Positions 27,157-35,403 of a stretch of DNA of 64,000 nt are shown piece by piece; within the stretch, counting starts at the first letter, position 1; the number at the start of each line of letters is the position of its first letter. The notes under the pieces are model-generated. The model did not search any database, was not told where the DNA came from, and saw nothing but the letters and a program-made list of their open reading frames with translations. The DNA is from CBDEGK01 sp965237855 (GTDB taxonomy: Bacteria; Pseudomonadota; Gammaproteobacteria; Pseudomonadales; Halieaceae), in contig CBDEGK010000002.1 of the NCBI GenBank assembly GCA_965237855.1, positions 124,001-188,000 of the forward strand. Reading direction: 5' to 3'. Both the position numbers and the translations under genes were made by a program.

Positions 27157-27789
27157 TTAGATCAGGGCGGGGCTCATGGCCAATACCATCTGCGAGCCAA
27201 AATAGAGGGGCGTTCCCCACAGGCGATTCAGAGACTCTGCCTTCACAAACTGTTGTCTGGCCACGGCCAGGTCAGAGAAGGCGAAGCCCCAGGCACCGGC
27301 AATAATCCAGGGGGTGGCCTGAGTGCTGCTCGCCGCCACCAGCATCAAGCCAATGACGACAATGTAGGCGTGTACCGGCACGATCATGTCCGCCGCCAGA
27401 TAGGGCCGTAACCAGCGCAAGGAGAGGACCGTCAAGAGCGCGACGGGTAGTAGTGCTATGGCGGTGGCAAGACCGCTCAAGGGCAGCTGCAGGAAGGCAA
27501 TCGCATAGAGGATATGTCCGAGCAGAAAGCTGGCCAGGCCGGCTTTGAAACTCGAATCACTGGCCGCAATGAGCAGAATATCACCAACCATGCACAGGCA
27601 TAGTCCCGCCAACAGCCATACACCGTAAGTTGATTCCGCAGCGCCCTGCACCAGTGCCAACCAGATAAAGCAGGCGGCTGCGGCGGGTTTGAACAGCCAA
27701 CTGAGTTGACGCGAGCCGCGAGTCTCTGACCACAGCAGCCCCGCAACGCAGCCGACACTGACGAACCAGGGTAGGAACACCGCACTCAT
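27157..27789 (-). CDS. YhhN/TMEM86-family membrane protein (lysoplasmalogenase-like)
   Basis: A 210-residue protein with about eight hydrophobic helices. Family markers are the FKPAAAACF segment, CMVGDILL with its conserved Asp, LLGHILYAIAF and AFSDLAVARQQF. Characterised members hydrolyse lysoplasmalogens. Many bacterial members are untested. The start at 27789 shares a base with the panE stop (TAATG); the longer frame upstream overlaps panE and is not used. It converges on the kinase gene with a 12-base gap and no visible terminator. Confidence 0.85.
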   Translation of the reverse strand: MSAVFLPWFVSVGCVAGLLWSETRGSRQLSWLFKPAAAACFIWLALVQGAAESTYGVWLLAGLCLCMVGDILLIAASDSSFKAGLASFLLGHILYAIAFLQLPLSGLATAIALLPVALLTVLSLRWLRPYLAADMIVPVHAYIVVIGLMLVAASSTQATPWIIAGAWGFAFSDLAVARQQFVKAESLNRLWGTPLYFGSQMVLAMSPALI

Positions 27790-28703
27790 TATTGGCTCTC
27801 CAATTTCTTCAGCGAGTGCAGCAGGGTCTCGTTGGCTGGGCAGGGTATGTTCAACTCGCGCGCAGTCTGGCACAGGTAGCCAGTGATATAGTCCACCTCG
27901 CTGGGTCGATGGTCGCGGATATCCAGCAGCATTGAGGAATGGTTGTCCGCCGTGCTTTGCATGACTCCCGCGGCAATCTGCCAGACTTCATCGGCGAGAT
28001 CCGGGTAGCCGCGGGCACGGCTGATACTGGCTAGTTCTTCGCAGAGCGTTTGGGCATGTTGCCGGTAATCGTCATTTTGCAAGAGCTCTCCATTGCGACA
28101 GCCATAGATTGCAGTAAGCGGATTTATCGCGCCATTGATAATCAGTTTTCGCCACAGGCTGCGTTCAATATCAATTTCCCAGTTCGCACCCGGCAGTGCG
28201 CTTGCCAGCTCCTCGAACCAGGCCGGTGGCTGCTTCGATCCCGGCTGACCCATCCCGGTGCTGCCGCGGCCGACATAGTTCAGCTTCTTTTCTTCATCAA
28301 AGTAGGCAGCTTCGGTGGTGGTTCCGCAGAACAGGTTAATGTCGGGATATTCGGTGCTCAGTTGTTGGTATATACCCTGTCCATTATGTAACAAGACGAC
28401 TGGGGCATCGGCCGTGAGGCGACTGGCAACTGAACGGAATGCCGAGGCAGCATCGTTGGCTTTGGTGGTTATCAACAGCGCCTCTATCTGCTCGAGCTTC
28501 TCGGCCTTGACACAGGGTATGGACAGGCTGTGTTCTCCGTCGATCCCGCACAGCTGTAAGCCATTGTCGAATCTGTGGGTCGCGGAGGCATCGCGGGTCA
28601 CCAGTGTGACCGGTTTCCCGCTGCGATAGAGATGACTGGCCAGCAGGCATCCGATCGCGCCGGCACCCAGTACATGCCAGTGGAAACTTAACGGTGATAT
28701 CAT
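27789..28703 (-). CDS. panE: 2-dehydropantoate 2-reductase (ketopantoate reductase)
   Basis: A 304-residue NADPH enzyme of pantothenate synthesis reducing ketopantoate to pantoate. The N-terminal Rossmann motif VLGAGAIGCLLASHL, the LLHNGQG strand, and the C-terminal domain with RKLIINGAINPLTAIYGCRNGEL (conserved Lys and Asn) are visible. The length fits PanE. The gene is divergent from yajQ with only 26 bases between start codons, so its promoter must lie mostly within yajQ. It is coupled to the YhhN gene downstream. Confidence 0.88.
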   Translation of the reverse strand: MISPLSFHWHVLGAGAIGCLLASHLYRSGKPVTLVTRDASATHRFDNGLQLCGIDGEHSLSIPCVKAEKLEQIEALLITTKANDAASAFRSVASRLTADAPVVLLHNGQGIYQQLSTEYPDINLFCGTTTEAAYFDEEKKLNYVGRGSTGMGQPGSKQPPAWFEELASALPGANWEIDIERSLWRKLIINGAINPLTAIYGCRNGELLQNDDYRQHAQTLCEELASISRARGYPDLADEVWQIAAGVMQSTADNHSSMLLDIRDHRPSEVDYITGYLCQTARELNIPCPANETLLHSLKKLESQ

Positions 28704-28729
28704 TCACGCCCTTGTATGTGGAGATAACC

Positions 28730-29212
28730 ATGCCTTCTTTTGACATTGTATCTGAAGTCGACCTGCACGAGTTGACTAACGCGGTTGATCAGGCCGGACG
28801 GATTATTGCCAACCGCTTTGATTTCAAGGGAGTCGATGCCTCTTTCGAAAGAGAAGAGCGCACGGTGGTGATCACCGCTGAGGCGGAATTCCAGGTAGAC
28901 CAGATGCAGGATATGTTGCGCAGTGCCCTGGTCAAATGCGCGATCGACCCGAAGTCCATGGACATTGGTGAGGCCAAGACTACCGGTAAACAGGTCAAGC
29001 AGGCGGTGACTCTGCGTCATGGCCTGGACAGTGACCTGTGCAGGAAAATCATAAAGCTGATCAAGGGCACCAAGATCAAGGTGCAGTCGCAGGCCCAGGA
29101 AGAGCAGGTTCGTGTCACTGGTAAAAAGCGGGACGACCTGCAGCAGGTCATGGCGATGCTGCGTGAGGCCGACCTGGACATGCCCCTGCAGTTCAGCAAT
29201 TTTCGGGACTAG
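28730..29212 (+). CDS. yajQ: YajQ-family nucleotide-binding protein
   Basis: A 160-residue YajQ/UPF0234 protein. It begins MPSFDIVSEVDLHELTNAVD at ATG 28730 (GGAG upstream) and ends LPLQFSNFRD, both family signatures. In the middle, IKLIKGTKIKVQSQAQEEQVRVTGKKRDDLQ is read in short conserved pieces. YajQ proteins bind nucleotides, and some (Xanthomonas XC_3703) bind cyclic-di-GMP and control virulence genes. This gene could respond to that messenger, but no evidence here shows it. Confidence 0.95.
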   Translation: MPSFDIVSEVDLHELTNAVDQAGRIIANRFDFKGVDASFEREERTVVITAEAEFQVDQMQDMLRSALVKCAIDPKSMDIGEAKTTGKQVKQAVTLRHGLDSDLCRKIIKLIKGTKIKVQSQAQEEQVRVTGKKRDDLQQVMAMLREADLDMPLQFSNFRD

Positions 29213-29215
29213 CTG

Positions 29216-29815
29216 GTGAGCCATGAGGAGCTTGTAACGTGTCTCGGCGGACGCGATCTGGATGGTTTGATCGACCCCTATTTTCTGCGTGAATTTGGGC
29301 TGGGCAAGCCCGGTCAATACGGTATGGTGTGTGGCGATGTGGCGGCGGAAATAGCGGCGCTGGAATCCCTCGGAAGTACACCGTTTATACACGTCAATAT
29401 GGGAGCGCCCGGCTGGACCGAGCAGGGTCAGGCCCGGGCCGTGAAAGTGGAAATGGCCATGGCTTATACCGCGGATGGCCAAATCGAATTGCTTGGCAAA
29501 GGGCAAGGTACGGCCTTTTATAGCGATGTCATTCCCGCGGATGGCGCACTGACCCTGCACCATGTGTGTTGTTTCCAGAACAACCTGGATGAACTGAAAG
29601 TAAGATTACCCGCTGCGGGTTACCCGCTGTACCTGGAGGGAGGCATCAGTCTCGGCATTCTTGCCACCCATTTTGCCTACTTTGATACCCGGGAAAAGCT
29701 GGGTTTCTGGCTGGAAATTGGCCAATACCGTTTTTTGGGCCAGCATCGCCCCCCCACTGAAAAATTGATTACCCGCCTGGCGGGATGGCAGCGACGGTTC
29801 AGCAAAAAGAACTGA
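29216..29815 (+). CDS. VOC/glyoxalase-fold protein
   Basis: A 199-residue protein with the paired beta-alpha-beta-beta-beta layout of vicinal-oxygen-chelate proteins. Note FIHVNMGAPGW in the first half, HHVCCFQNNLDELKVRL in the second, and the closing FAYFDTREKLGFWLEIGQY typical of glyoxalase/methylmalonyl-CoA-epimerase-like members. Histidine and glutamate candidates for a metal site are present. It begins at a GTG 3 bases after yajQ with a weak ribosome site. The substrate is unknown. It lies 85 bases before a Rieske oxygenase, so a catabolic role is possible. Confidence 0.72.
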   Translation: MSHEELVTCLGGRDLDGLIDPYFLREFGLGKPGQYGMVCGDVAAEIAALESLGSTPFIHVNMGAPGWTEQGQARAVKVEMAMAYTADGQIELLGKGQGTAFYSDVIPADGALTLHHVCCFQNNLDELKVRLPAAGYPLYLEGGISLGILATHFAYFDTREKLGFWLEIGQYRFLGQHRPPTEKLITRLAGWQRRFSKKN

Positions 29816-29900
29816 TTTGCTCCTCGTCCGTTCGCAGTATGACGCGGCGGCCTAAACTGGCGATAATGTCCCTCTTTATTTTTACATCGGAGTACAGAAT

Positions 29901-30992
29901 ATGGCCAAGGCAGCAGAATATGGGCTGGGCCCCGAAGCCTTTCCCCGCGGTTGGTTTATTGTGGCTGAGAGCAAGGAACTTGATGAAGGTCCTTTGGCGG
30001 TGCGGTTCTTCGGTAAGGACTTTGCGCTGTACCGGGGTGACAGTGGCCAGGCCATCATGCTTGATGCCTACTGTGCCCACATGGGCACTCACATTGCTGC
30101 CAGCAAGAGCGCGATAATTGTTCAAAATGGCGAACAGATTGAGGGCGACAGTATACGCTGTCCCTATCACGGTTGGCGTTACGGACCCGATGGCAAGGTG
30201 GACGATATTCCCTATCATGACGGACCACTACCCAAATCCGCCGCTATCGGCTCTTACCACGTCAAGGACGTGATGGGCTGCGTAATGATGTGGCACGACC
30301 CGGAAGGGGGCGAGCCCGAGTACGAGGCGCCCTGCCTGGCGGAGTGGGATGACCCCAGCTGGGTGCACTGGGAGCTGGATCACCTCGGTGAAATTGCCAT
30401 ACACGGACAGGAGATCCTCGACAACATGGCCGACTCCCAACACCTGGGGCCGACCCATGGAGCGCCCTGCGAGTACTTTGAAAATGAAATCGATGGCCAC
30501 CTGTGCATCCAGCGCCAGGGTGGATTTCACCAGGTATACAACGCCATGCTCACCACCACCACCTGGTATACGGGTCCTGGTGTGCTGCTGTCCAAGCAGG
30601 AATTTGGCGATGTACTGACCTTTGAACTGATAGCCAACACCCCCGTTGATGACGGTGTATCCAAGGTTTGGCACGCGGCCCTGGCCCAGGCCCAGAACGT
30701 GCCGCATTCAGAGGAAGATATAGCCACCGCGAAAGGCATACAGGCAGGGGCACTGGACGCCTTTGCCGCGGATTTTGACGTGTGGACGCACAAGCGTTCG
30801 GCCATTCGTATCATGCAAATGAAAAACGATGGCCCCTTCAAGATGGTACGCAAGTGGTACGGCCAGTTCTTCGACAGCCGCGACAATGCCGGCAACTACC
30901 TGGACGAAGCGGCCGGTATTTATCATGTGCCCTCGCTGGAGAAGCCCGACGACAACGCGAGGGCGCTTGAAGCCGGCCTGTTTGGGCGCTGA
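29901..30992 (+). CDS. Rieske non-heme iron oxygenase, KshA-like
   Basis: A 363-residue oxygenase alpha subunit. The Rieske [2Fe-2S] ligands are C58, H60, C87 and H90 (CAHMGTH and CPYHGWRY). The mononuclear iron site shows DSQHLGPTH, giving D178, H181 and H186, with another acidic ligand expected downstream. The layout, including the C-terminal domain with long helices, is that of 3-ketosteroid 9-alpha-hydroxylase KshA and related single-component-type oxygenases. Steroid hydroxylation is plausible but not proven. No ferredoxin reductase (KshB) is adjacent. Four bases separate it from the MaoC genes, so all three are probably one operon. Confidence 0.85.
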   Translation: MAKAAEYGLGPEAFPRGWFIVAESKELDEGPLAVRFFGKDFALYRGDSGQAIMLDAYCAHMGTHIAASKSAIIVQNGEQIEGDSIRCPYHGWRYGPDGKVDDIPYHDGPLPKSAAIGSYHVKDVMGCVMMWHDPEGGEPEYEAPCLAEWDDPSWVHWELDHLGEIAIHGQEILDNMADSQHLGPTHGAPCEYFENEIDGHLCIQRQGGFHQVYNAMLTTTTWYTGPGVLLSKQEFGDVLTFELIANTPVDDGVSKVWHAALAQAQNVPHSEEDIATAKGIQAGALDAFAADFDVWTHKRSAIRIMQMKNDGPFKMVRKWYGQFFDSRDNAGNYLDEAAGIYHVPSLEKPDDNARALEAGLFGR

Positions 30993-30995
30993 TTG

Positions 30996-31517
30996 ATGAG
31001 TGCAACATTGCCGGATTTGCAACAATTTGTAGGCCAGCGCTTCGGCCCCTTCAATTCCTGGGATGCGGTCAATGCGCCCATGATTCGCCATTGGTGCGAA
31101 GCCATGGGAGACACCAACCCCATCTACACCGATGAGGATGCCGCCATCAGTGCCGGGCACGACGCCCTGGTAGCGCCTCCCACTATGATGCAGGCCTGGG
31201 TGATGATGGGCTATAACGGCGAGCGCGCACCGGGCTCAGATTCCGGCAGTGCCTTCGCCTGCCTGGATGTGATAGAGGAGGCCGGCTTTCCCGGCGTGGT
31301 CGCGGTGAACTGCGAGCAGGAATACAGCCGCTATCTGAAGGTGGGCGACCAGGTCCATTACTACGCGGAGCTGGAGTCGGTTTCCGAACAGAAAACCACC
31401 GCCCTGGGCAGCGGCTACTTCTGTACGGAACTGTCCACCTTTTACAACCAGGATGATGAGGAAGTTGGCACCATGCGTTTTCGCATCTTCAAGTACCGTC
31501 CCGCGGACCGTGAGTAA
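30996..31517 (+). CDS. MaoC-like hot-dog protein (ChsH2 N-terminal type)
   Basis: A 173-residue hot-dog protein similar to the N-terminal domain of ChsH2, a steroid side-chain enoyl-CoA hydratase subunit. It contains WDAVNAPMIRHWCEAMGDTNPIYTDED and later VGDQVHYYAELESVSEQKT and TMRFRIFKYRP. These align closely with the first half of the protein at 58604. Unlike that protein it lacks the C-terminal zinc-ribbon/OB-fold DUF35 domain. The ATG at 30996 is chosen over a TTG 3 bases earlier. It precedes a ChsH1-like partner by 4 bases, so a heteromeric hydratase is likely. Confidence 0.8.
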   Translation: MSATLPDLQQFVGQRFGPFNSWDAVNAPMIRHWCEAMGDTNPIYTDEDAAISAGHDALVAPPTMMQAWVMMGYNGERAPGSDSGSAFACLDVIEEAGFPGVVAVNCEQEYSRYLKVGDQVHYYAELESVSEQKTTALGSGYFCTELSTFYNQDDEEVGTMRFRIFKYRPADRE

Positions 31518-31521
31518 AGCG

Positions 31522-31929
31522 ATGGCCAATGTTGATTTTAATTCGCTGTCGATCGGCGATGAGTTGCCTGAGCTGAGTATCGATATCACGGCCAAATTGA
31601 TTGTGGGTGCGGCCATCGCCACGCGCGATTACCAAAATGTCCACCACGACAAGGCTGCTGCCCAGCAGTTGGGCTCACCGGATATTTTCATGAATATCCT
31701 GACAACCAACGGCCTGGTTGGCCGCTACGTAACCGACTGGAGCGGACCCAAGGCGCGTCTGCAGAAGGTTGCCATCAAGCTGGGAGCGCCGAACTATCCC
31801 GGCGACTGTATGGTGATGAGTGGCAAGGTGGCGGCGATGGACGGCGCGGCGTCGACGGTGGAGTTGGAAGTGTTGGGGAAAAACCAGTACGGCAACCATG
31901 TCATGGGTACCGTGGTTCTCGAGTTCTAA
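31522..31929 (+). CDS. MaoC-like hydratase (ChsH1 type)
   Basis: A 135-residue hot-dog protein with the hydratase-2 style motif ATRDYQNVHHDKAAAQ, carrying the catalytic-type Asp and His. FMNILTTNGLVGRYVTDW and KLGAPNYPGD follow. It is a paralogue of the protein at 59606. It should pair with the product of 30996 to hydrate an enoyl-CoA, as ChsH1 does with ChsH2. ATG 31522 is used; a GTG at 31510 would overlap the upstream gene. The acyl substrate is unknown. Confidence 0.82.
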   Translation: MANVDFNSLSIGDELPELSIDITAKLIVGAAIATRDYQNVHHDKAAAQQLGSPDIFMNILTTNGLVGRYVTDWSGPKARLQKVAIKLGAPNYPGDCMVMSGKVAAMDGAASTVELEVLGKNQYGNHVMGTVVLEF

Positions 31930-31937
31930 GCCGCGTT

Positions 31938-32261
31938 CTAGCGGGTAAAAATCACCAGCAGCAGCATAGCTTCCTCGATTTCGAAGAAGGAATGCTGGGT
32001 GGCCGCCTCTATATAGAGCAAGCTGCCCGGTGTGACCTCCCGCTCCTCGTCGCCGAGGCGCATACGGGCTTTGCCTTCCAGCACAAAGTACACCTCGTCT
32101 TCATCGTGCGGAGCCTGCATGTCTTTACTGCCGGCTGCCAGGGCGTAGAGGCCGCAGCTCAGGTTCGGTGCATTGAGAAACTCCAGGTATTCCACGTCCT
32201 TGCCCTCAAGGCGCTTGCGTACTTCGGCCAGGTCTTGTACTTCCCATCCATCAACGGCCAT
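31938..32261 (-). CDS. Small cupin-domain protein
   Basis: A 107-residue single-domain cupin. Cupin motif 1 appears as PHDEDEVYFVLEGKARM, with His, Glu and Glu positioned for metal binding, and motif 2 as GSLLYIEAATQHSF. The ATG at 32261 follows a run of eight G on the coding strand that can serve as ribosome site. It is convergent with the MaoC operon, 8 bases away. Function is unknown: it may be a small dioxygenase, an isomerase or a sensor. Confidence 0.75.
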   Translation of the reverse strand: MAVDGWEVQDLAEVRKRLEGKDVEYLEFLNAPNLSCGLYALAAGSKDMQAPHDEDEVYFVLEGKARMRLGDEEREVTPGSLLYIEAATQHSFFEIEEAMLLLVIFTR

Positions 32262-32455
32262 GCCAGTTTCCCCCCCCACGAATTAAAAAAAAACCACTAT
32301 AAAAATCAATCTCACTAATATACTGGCTGAGGCACCATTCAGGAAGGTGGAAACCATCGAATATTCATGATGTACCGCAAGAGAATGCTCAAAGAGGGGA
32401 GTTAAGTGGGTGACTGGGCAAGCACCTTGCGGCTGAAGCCCGATATACTGGCTGG
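32262..32455. promoter_or_regulatory. Divergent intergenic region, AT-rich
   Basis: These 194 bases separate the minus-strand cupin from the plus-strand aromatic amino acid hydroxylase. The part next to the cupin is AT-rich, with a run of nine A and TATAAAAATC and AATATACTG words that could supply promoter -10 elements. The hydroxylase end is GC-richer. I see no convincing operator repeat or hairpin. Confidence 0.4.
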
Positions 32456-34192
32456 ATGTTTGAGTTTGAGCAGATACCCCAGCACCTGCGCCAATACGTT
32501 GCCTCCCAGGACTATGATCAGCGCTACAGCGCCCGTGATCAGGCGGTTTGGCGCTATATCATGCGCGCGTTGATTGACCAGCTGAAAGACACGGCGCACT
32601 CGGTTTATTTCGAGGGGCTCGCGGCCACTGGCATTTCGGCAGAGCACATCCCGAGTATTGAGGAAATGAACCACTGCCTGGCCAGGCTCGGCTGGCGGGC
32701 AGTGGTCGTCGACGGCTTCATTCCGCCGCAGGTGTTTATGGAGTTGCAGCAGAATCGAATATTGGCGATCGCCCAGGATATGCGCAGTATTGACCAGATC
32801 CTGTACACGCCGGCGCCGGATATTGTTCATGAGGCGGCCGGTCATGCGCCCATTATTGCCGACCCGGAATACTCAGAATACTTGCAGCGTTTCGGCGAAA
32901 TCGGTGTCAAGGCGATGTACAGCGACCAGGACCTGGCTGTGTACGAGGCTGTTCGCCAGCTCTCGATAGTGAAGCAGGATCCAACGGCGAGCGCGCAGGA
33001 GCTGGTGGCCGCAGAACAGGCGCTGGCACAGTGTGAGGCAGAGCACAGCGTGCCGACAGAGCTTTCCCTGCTGGGTAGATTGCATTGGTGGACCGTGGAA
33101 TACGGCCTGGTGGGCAGCCCGGGAAATTTCCGCCTGTTTGGGGCCGGCCTGCTTTCCTCGTTGGGCGAGAGTGCCAGTTGTCTGGATGAAGCCGTGGGCA
33201 AGGTGCCACTGAACGCCGATGCCATCCTGGCACCTTATGATATTACCCGCCAGCAACCGCAGTTGTTCGTGACCAAGAGCTGCCGCCACCTGACCCAGGT
33301 CCTGGAGGAATTCGCCGATACCATGTGTTTTCGCAAAGGTGGCGCCGAATCTGTGCAGTATGGAATTGACTGCGGCATAGTCGCCACCGCCGAGTACAGT
33401 TCGGGCTTGCAGGTCAGTGGTAAATTTGACCGCTTGCTTAACAATGCCATAGGGCGCGAGATTTACTTTGGCACTTCCGGCCCCACCCAGTTGGCCTGTG
33501 GTGGAGAGGAACTGGAATCCCAGGGAATCGACCATCACCCGCAAGGCTTTGGCTCACCGGTGGGGAGAATATGTAACTTGATGCAGCCGTTGGAGGATGC
33601 CAGCGAATATGACCTGCAAGTGCTGGGAATTCGGCGTGGTACCGAGGTGGTGCTGGAGTTTGTGTCCGGCGTCACCGTGCGGGGTCAGTTGCGCGCCATT
33701 ACCAAGCATCGGCATCGCAATGTGTTGATGAGTTTTACTGATTGCACGGTCACCGGCCCCGCTGGGGAACTGCTGTTTGACCCGGACTGGGGTGATTACG
33801 ATATGGCGGTGGGTGAACGCATTGTCTCGGTGTACCCGGGAGTTGCCGACCCCCAGCAGTTCGAGATTTTGCCATCGCGCTCGAGCCAGGCCAGTCCGGC
33901 GACTACCCACAGCGCAGCGGAGGAGGCTGAGTTTGAGTTATACGCGCAGATTCGTGCCGCCAGGGAGTTGGGGCAGGTCGATGATACGCAGCTCCGTGGC
34001 TGGCTGGAGAAGACGCAGCTATTGGCGGGCCCTCAATGGCTGTTACTACTGGAACTGCTGGAACTATGCCCGGATGACAGCGAGCTGAACGCGCAGATCC
34101 GGAAAAGTTTGGCATTATTGAGGAATGAGCATCCGCAGCAGGCCCAGCATATTGAGTGCGGTTTGCGTCTGTTAGACAATTCACCACCTTAG
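32456..34192 (+). CDS. Long-form biopterin-dependent aromatic amino acid hydroxylase
   Basis: A 578-residue protein whose first 320 residues form a pterin-dependent aromatic amino acid hydroxylase, most likely acting on phenylalanine. Iron ligands are H125 and H130 in VHEAAGH and E215 in WWTVEYGLVG. The preceding PDIVHE and following FRLFGAGLLSSLGE are family signatures. The usual bacterial PhhA is about 260-300 residues. This one carries about 250 extra C-terminal residues with a beta-rich part (VLEFVSGVTVRGQLRAI) and a helical tail. The aminotransferase gene that follows supports a role in phenylalanine/tyrosine turnover. No pterin carbinolamine dehydratase gene is adjacent. Confidence 0.87.
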   Translation: MFEFEQIPQHLRQYVASQDYDQRYSARDQAVWRYIMRALIDQLKDTAHSVYFEGLAATGISAEHIPSIEEMNHCLARLGWRAVVVDGFIPPQVFMELQQNRILAIAQDMRSIDQILYTPAPDIVHEAAGHAPIIADPEYSEYLQRFGEIGVKAMYSDQDLAVYEAVRQLSIVKQDPTASAQELVAAEQALAQCEAEHSVPTELSLLGRLHWWTVEYGLVGSPGNFRLFGAGLLSSLGESASCLDEAVGKVPLNADAILAPYDITRQQPQLFVTKSCRHLTQVLEEFADTMCFRKGGAESVQYGIDCGIVATAEYSSGLQVSGKFDRLLNNAIGREIYFGTSGPTQLACGGEELESQGIDHHPQGFGSPVGRICNLMQPLEDASEYDLQVLGIRRGTEVVLEFVSGVTVRGQLRAITKHRHRNVLMSFTDCTVTGPAGELLFDPDWGDYDMAVGERIVSVYPGVADPQQFEILPSRSSQASPATTHSAAEEAEFELYAQIRAARELGQVDDTQLRGWLEKTQLLAGPQWLLLLELLELCPDDSELNAQIRKSLALLRNEHPQQAQHIECGLRLLDNSPP

Positions 34193-34215
34193 CTGTCGCC
34201 GATCTGGAAAAGACT

Positions 34216-35403
34216 ATGTTTGAACAACTGCAACAACTACCCGCCGATCCCATATTGGGCCTGTCTGCCTTGTGCAAGGCCGATCCTAACCCCAGCCGGG
34301 TAGACCTGACGGTGGGAGTGTACATGGACGAGCAGGGTGTCACGCCGGTTTTCGAGGCGATCCGTCTGGCCCAGGAGCAGCTGGTGCAGGAAGAGGTCAG
34401 CAAGGTTTATATGGCGCCGGTGGGCGACGCTGATTTCAATAGTGGCATACGCAAACTACTGTTGGGAGAAGGCAGTACCGCGCTGGCAGAAGATCGGGTC
34501 ATGAGTATCCAGACCCCCGGCGGCTGTGGTGCTCTGCGTTTAGGGGCGGAGTTGATCAAGGCTGCCAACGGGGATGCCAGGGTCTGGGTGAGCACACCGA
34601 CCTGGGCCAATCACGTTCCGCTGCTGGGCAGTGTTGGCCTGAATATCAAGGAATACCGTTACTACGCCGCTGCTACTCACTCTGTCGATTTCGAGGGTAT
34701 GCTGGCGGATCTGCGCGAAGCCAAAAAAGGTGACGTGGTGCTGTTGCATGGTTGCTGTCACAACCCCTGCGGTGCAGATCTTAATCAGGAGCAATGGCGT
34801 GCGCTTGCCGCGCTGGCCCAGGAGATTGGTTTTACTCCCTTTGTGGATATTGCCTATCAGGGTCTTGGGGATGGCCTGGATGAAGATGCCTACGGTTTAC
34901 GCCAGCTGGTGGCCGCGGTGCCGGAGGTGCTGGTAGCGGCTTCCTGCTCAAAGAATATGGGCTTGTACCGGGAGCGGGTTGGTGCTTCGGTGATTATTGC
35001 CGGCAGTGCTGCGCGCGCCCAGGCGATACAGAGCCAGGGCGCAGCGATAGCCCGGAAAAGTTACTCCATGCCCCCCGCCCATGGCTCGATTCTGGCCGGC
35101 AAGGTGTTGAGCAGCACTCAACTGAATCAGATATGGCGAGGCGAGCTGGACGAAATGTGCCAGCGCATAAACGGTTTGCGTGCAGTGTTGGTCGAGAAAC
35201 TGGCTGCTGCCACCGGCGAAGATTTCAGTTTTATTCAGCGCGAGAAGGGCATGTTTTCCTTCCTCGGATTGAGTGAGGGGCAAGTGCTGCGATTGCAGGA
35301 AGAGCACAGCGTTTACATGATAGGTTCTTCACGCATCAACATTGCGGGTGTTAGTGACAGCAATATCGACTACTTTGCCGAGGCGGTAGCTAAAGTCTTG
35401 TAA
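34216..35403 (+). CDS. Aromatic/aspartate class-I aminotransferase
   Basis: A 395-residue fold-type I aminotransferase of the AspC/TyrB branch. Visible elements are DPILGLSALCKADPN, VDLTVGVYMDEQG, GGCGALRLGAELI, GCCHNPCGADL, and the PLP lysine in SCSKNMGLYRERVG. It ends with the family serine/arginine region SSRINIAGVSD. With the aromatic hydroxylase just upstream (23-base gap) it probably transaminates tyrosine or phenylalanine, although aspartate is also possible. Start ATG 34216; the upstream extension is antisense-like sequence. It overlaps the convergent kinase gene by 14 bases. Confidence 0.92.
   Translation: MFEQLQQLPADPILGLSALCKADPNPSRVDLTVGVYMDEQGVTPVFEAIRLAQEQLVQEEVSKVYMAPVGDADFNSGIRKLLLGEGSTALAEDRVMSIQTPGGCGALRLGAELIKAANGDARVWVSTPTWANHVPLLGSVGLNIKEYRYYAAATHSVDFEGMLADLREAKKGDVVLLHGCCHNPCGADLNQEQWRALAALAQEIGFTPFVDIAYQGLGDGLDEDAYGLRQLVAAVPEVLVAASCSKNMGLYRERVGASVIIAGSAARAQAIQSQGAAIARKSYSMPPAHGSILAGKVLSSTQLNQIWRGELDEMCQRINGLRAVLVEKLAAATGEDFSFIQREKGMFSFLGLSEGQVLRLQEEHSVYMIGSSRINIAGVSDSNIDYFAEAVAKVL

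Noticed and set aside
28700..29563. 287-codon minus-strand frame across yajQ and the VOC gene
   Set aside because: YajQ and the VOC protein are conserved on the plus strand. The antisense frame shows no motif.
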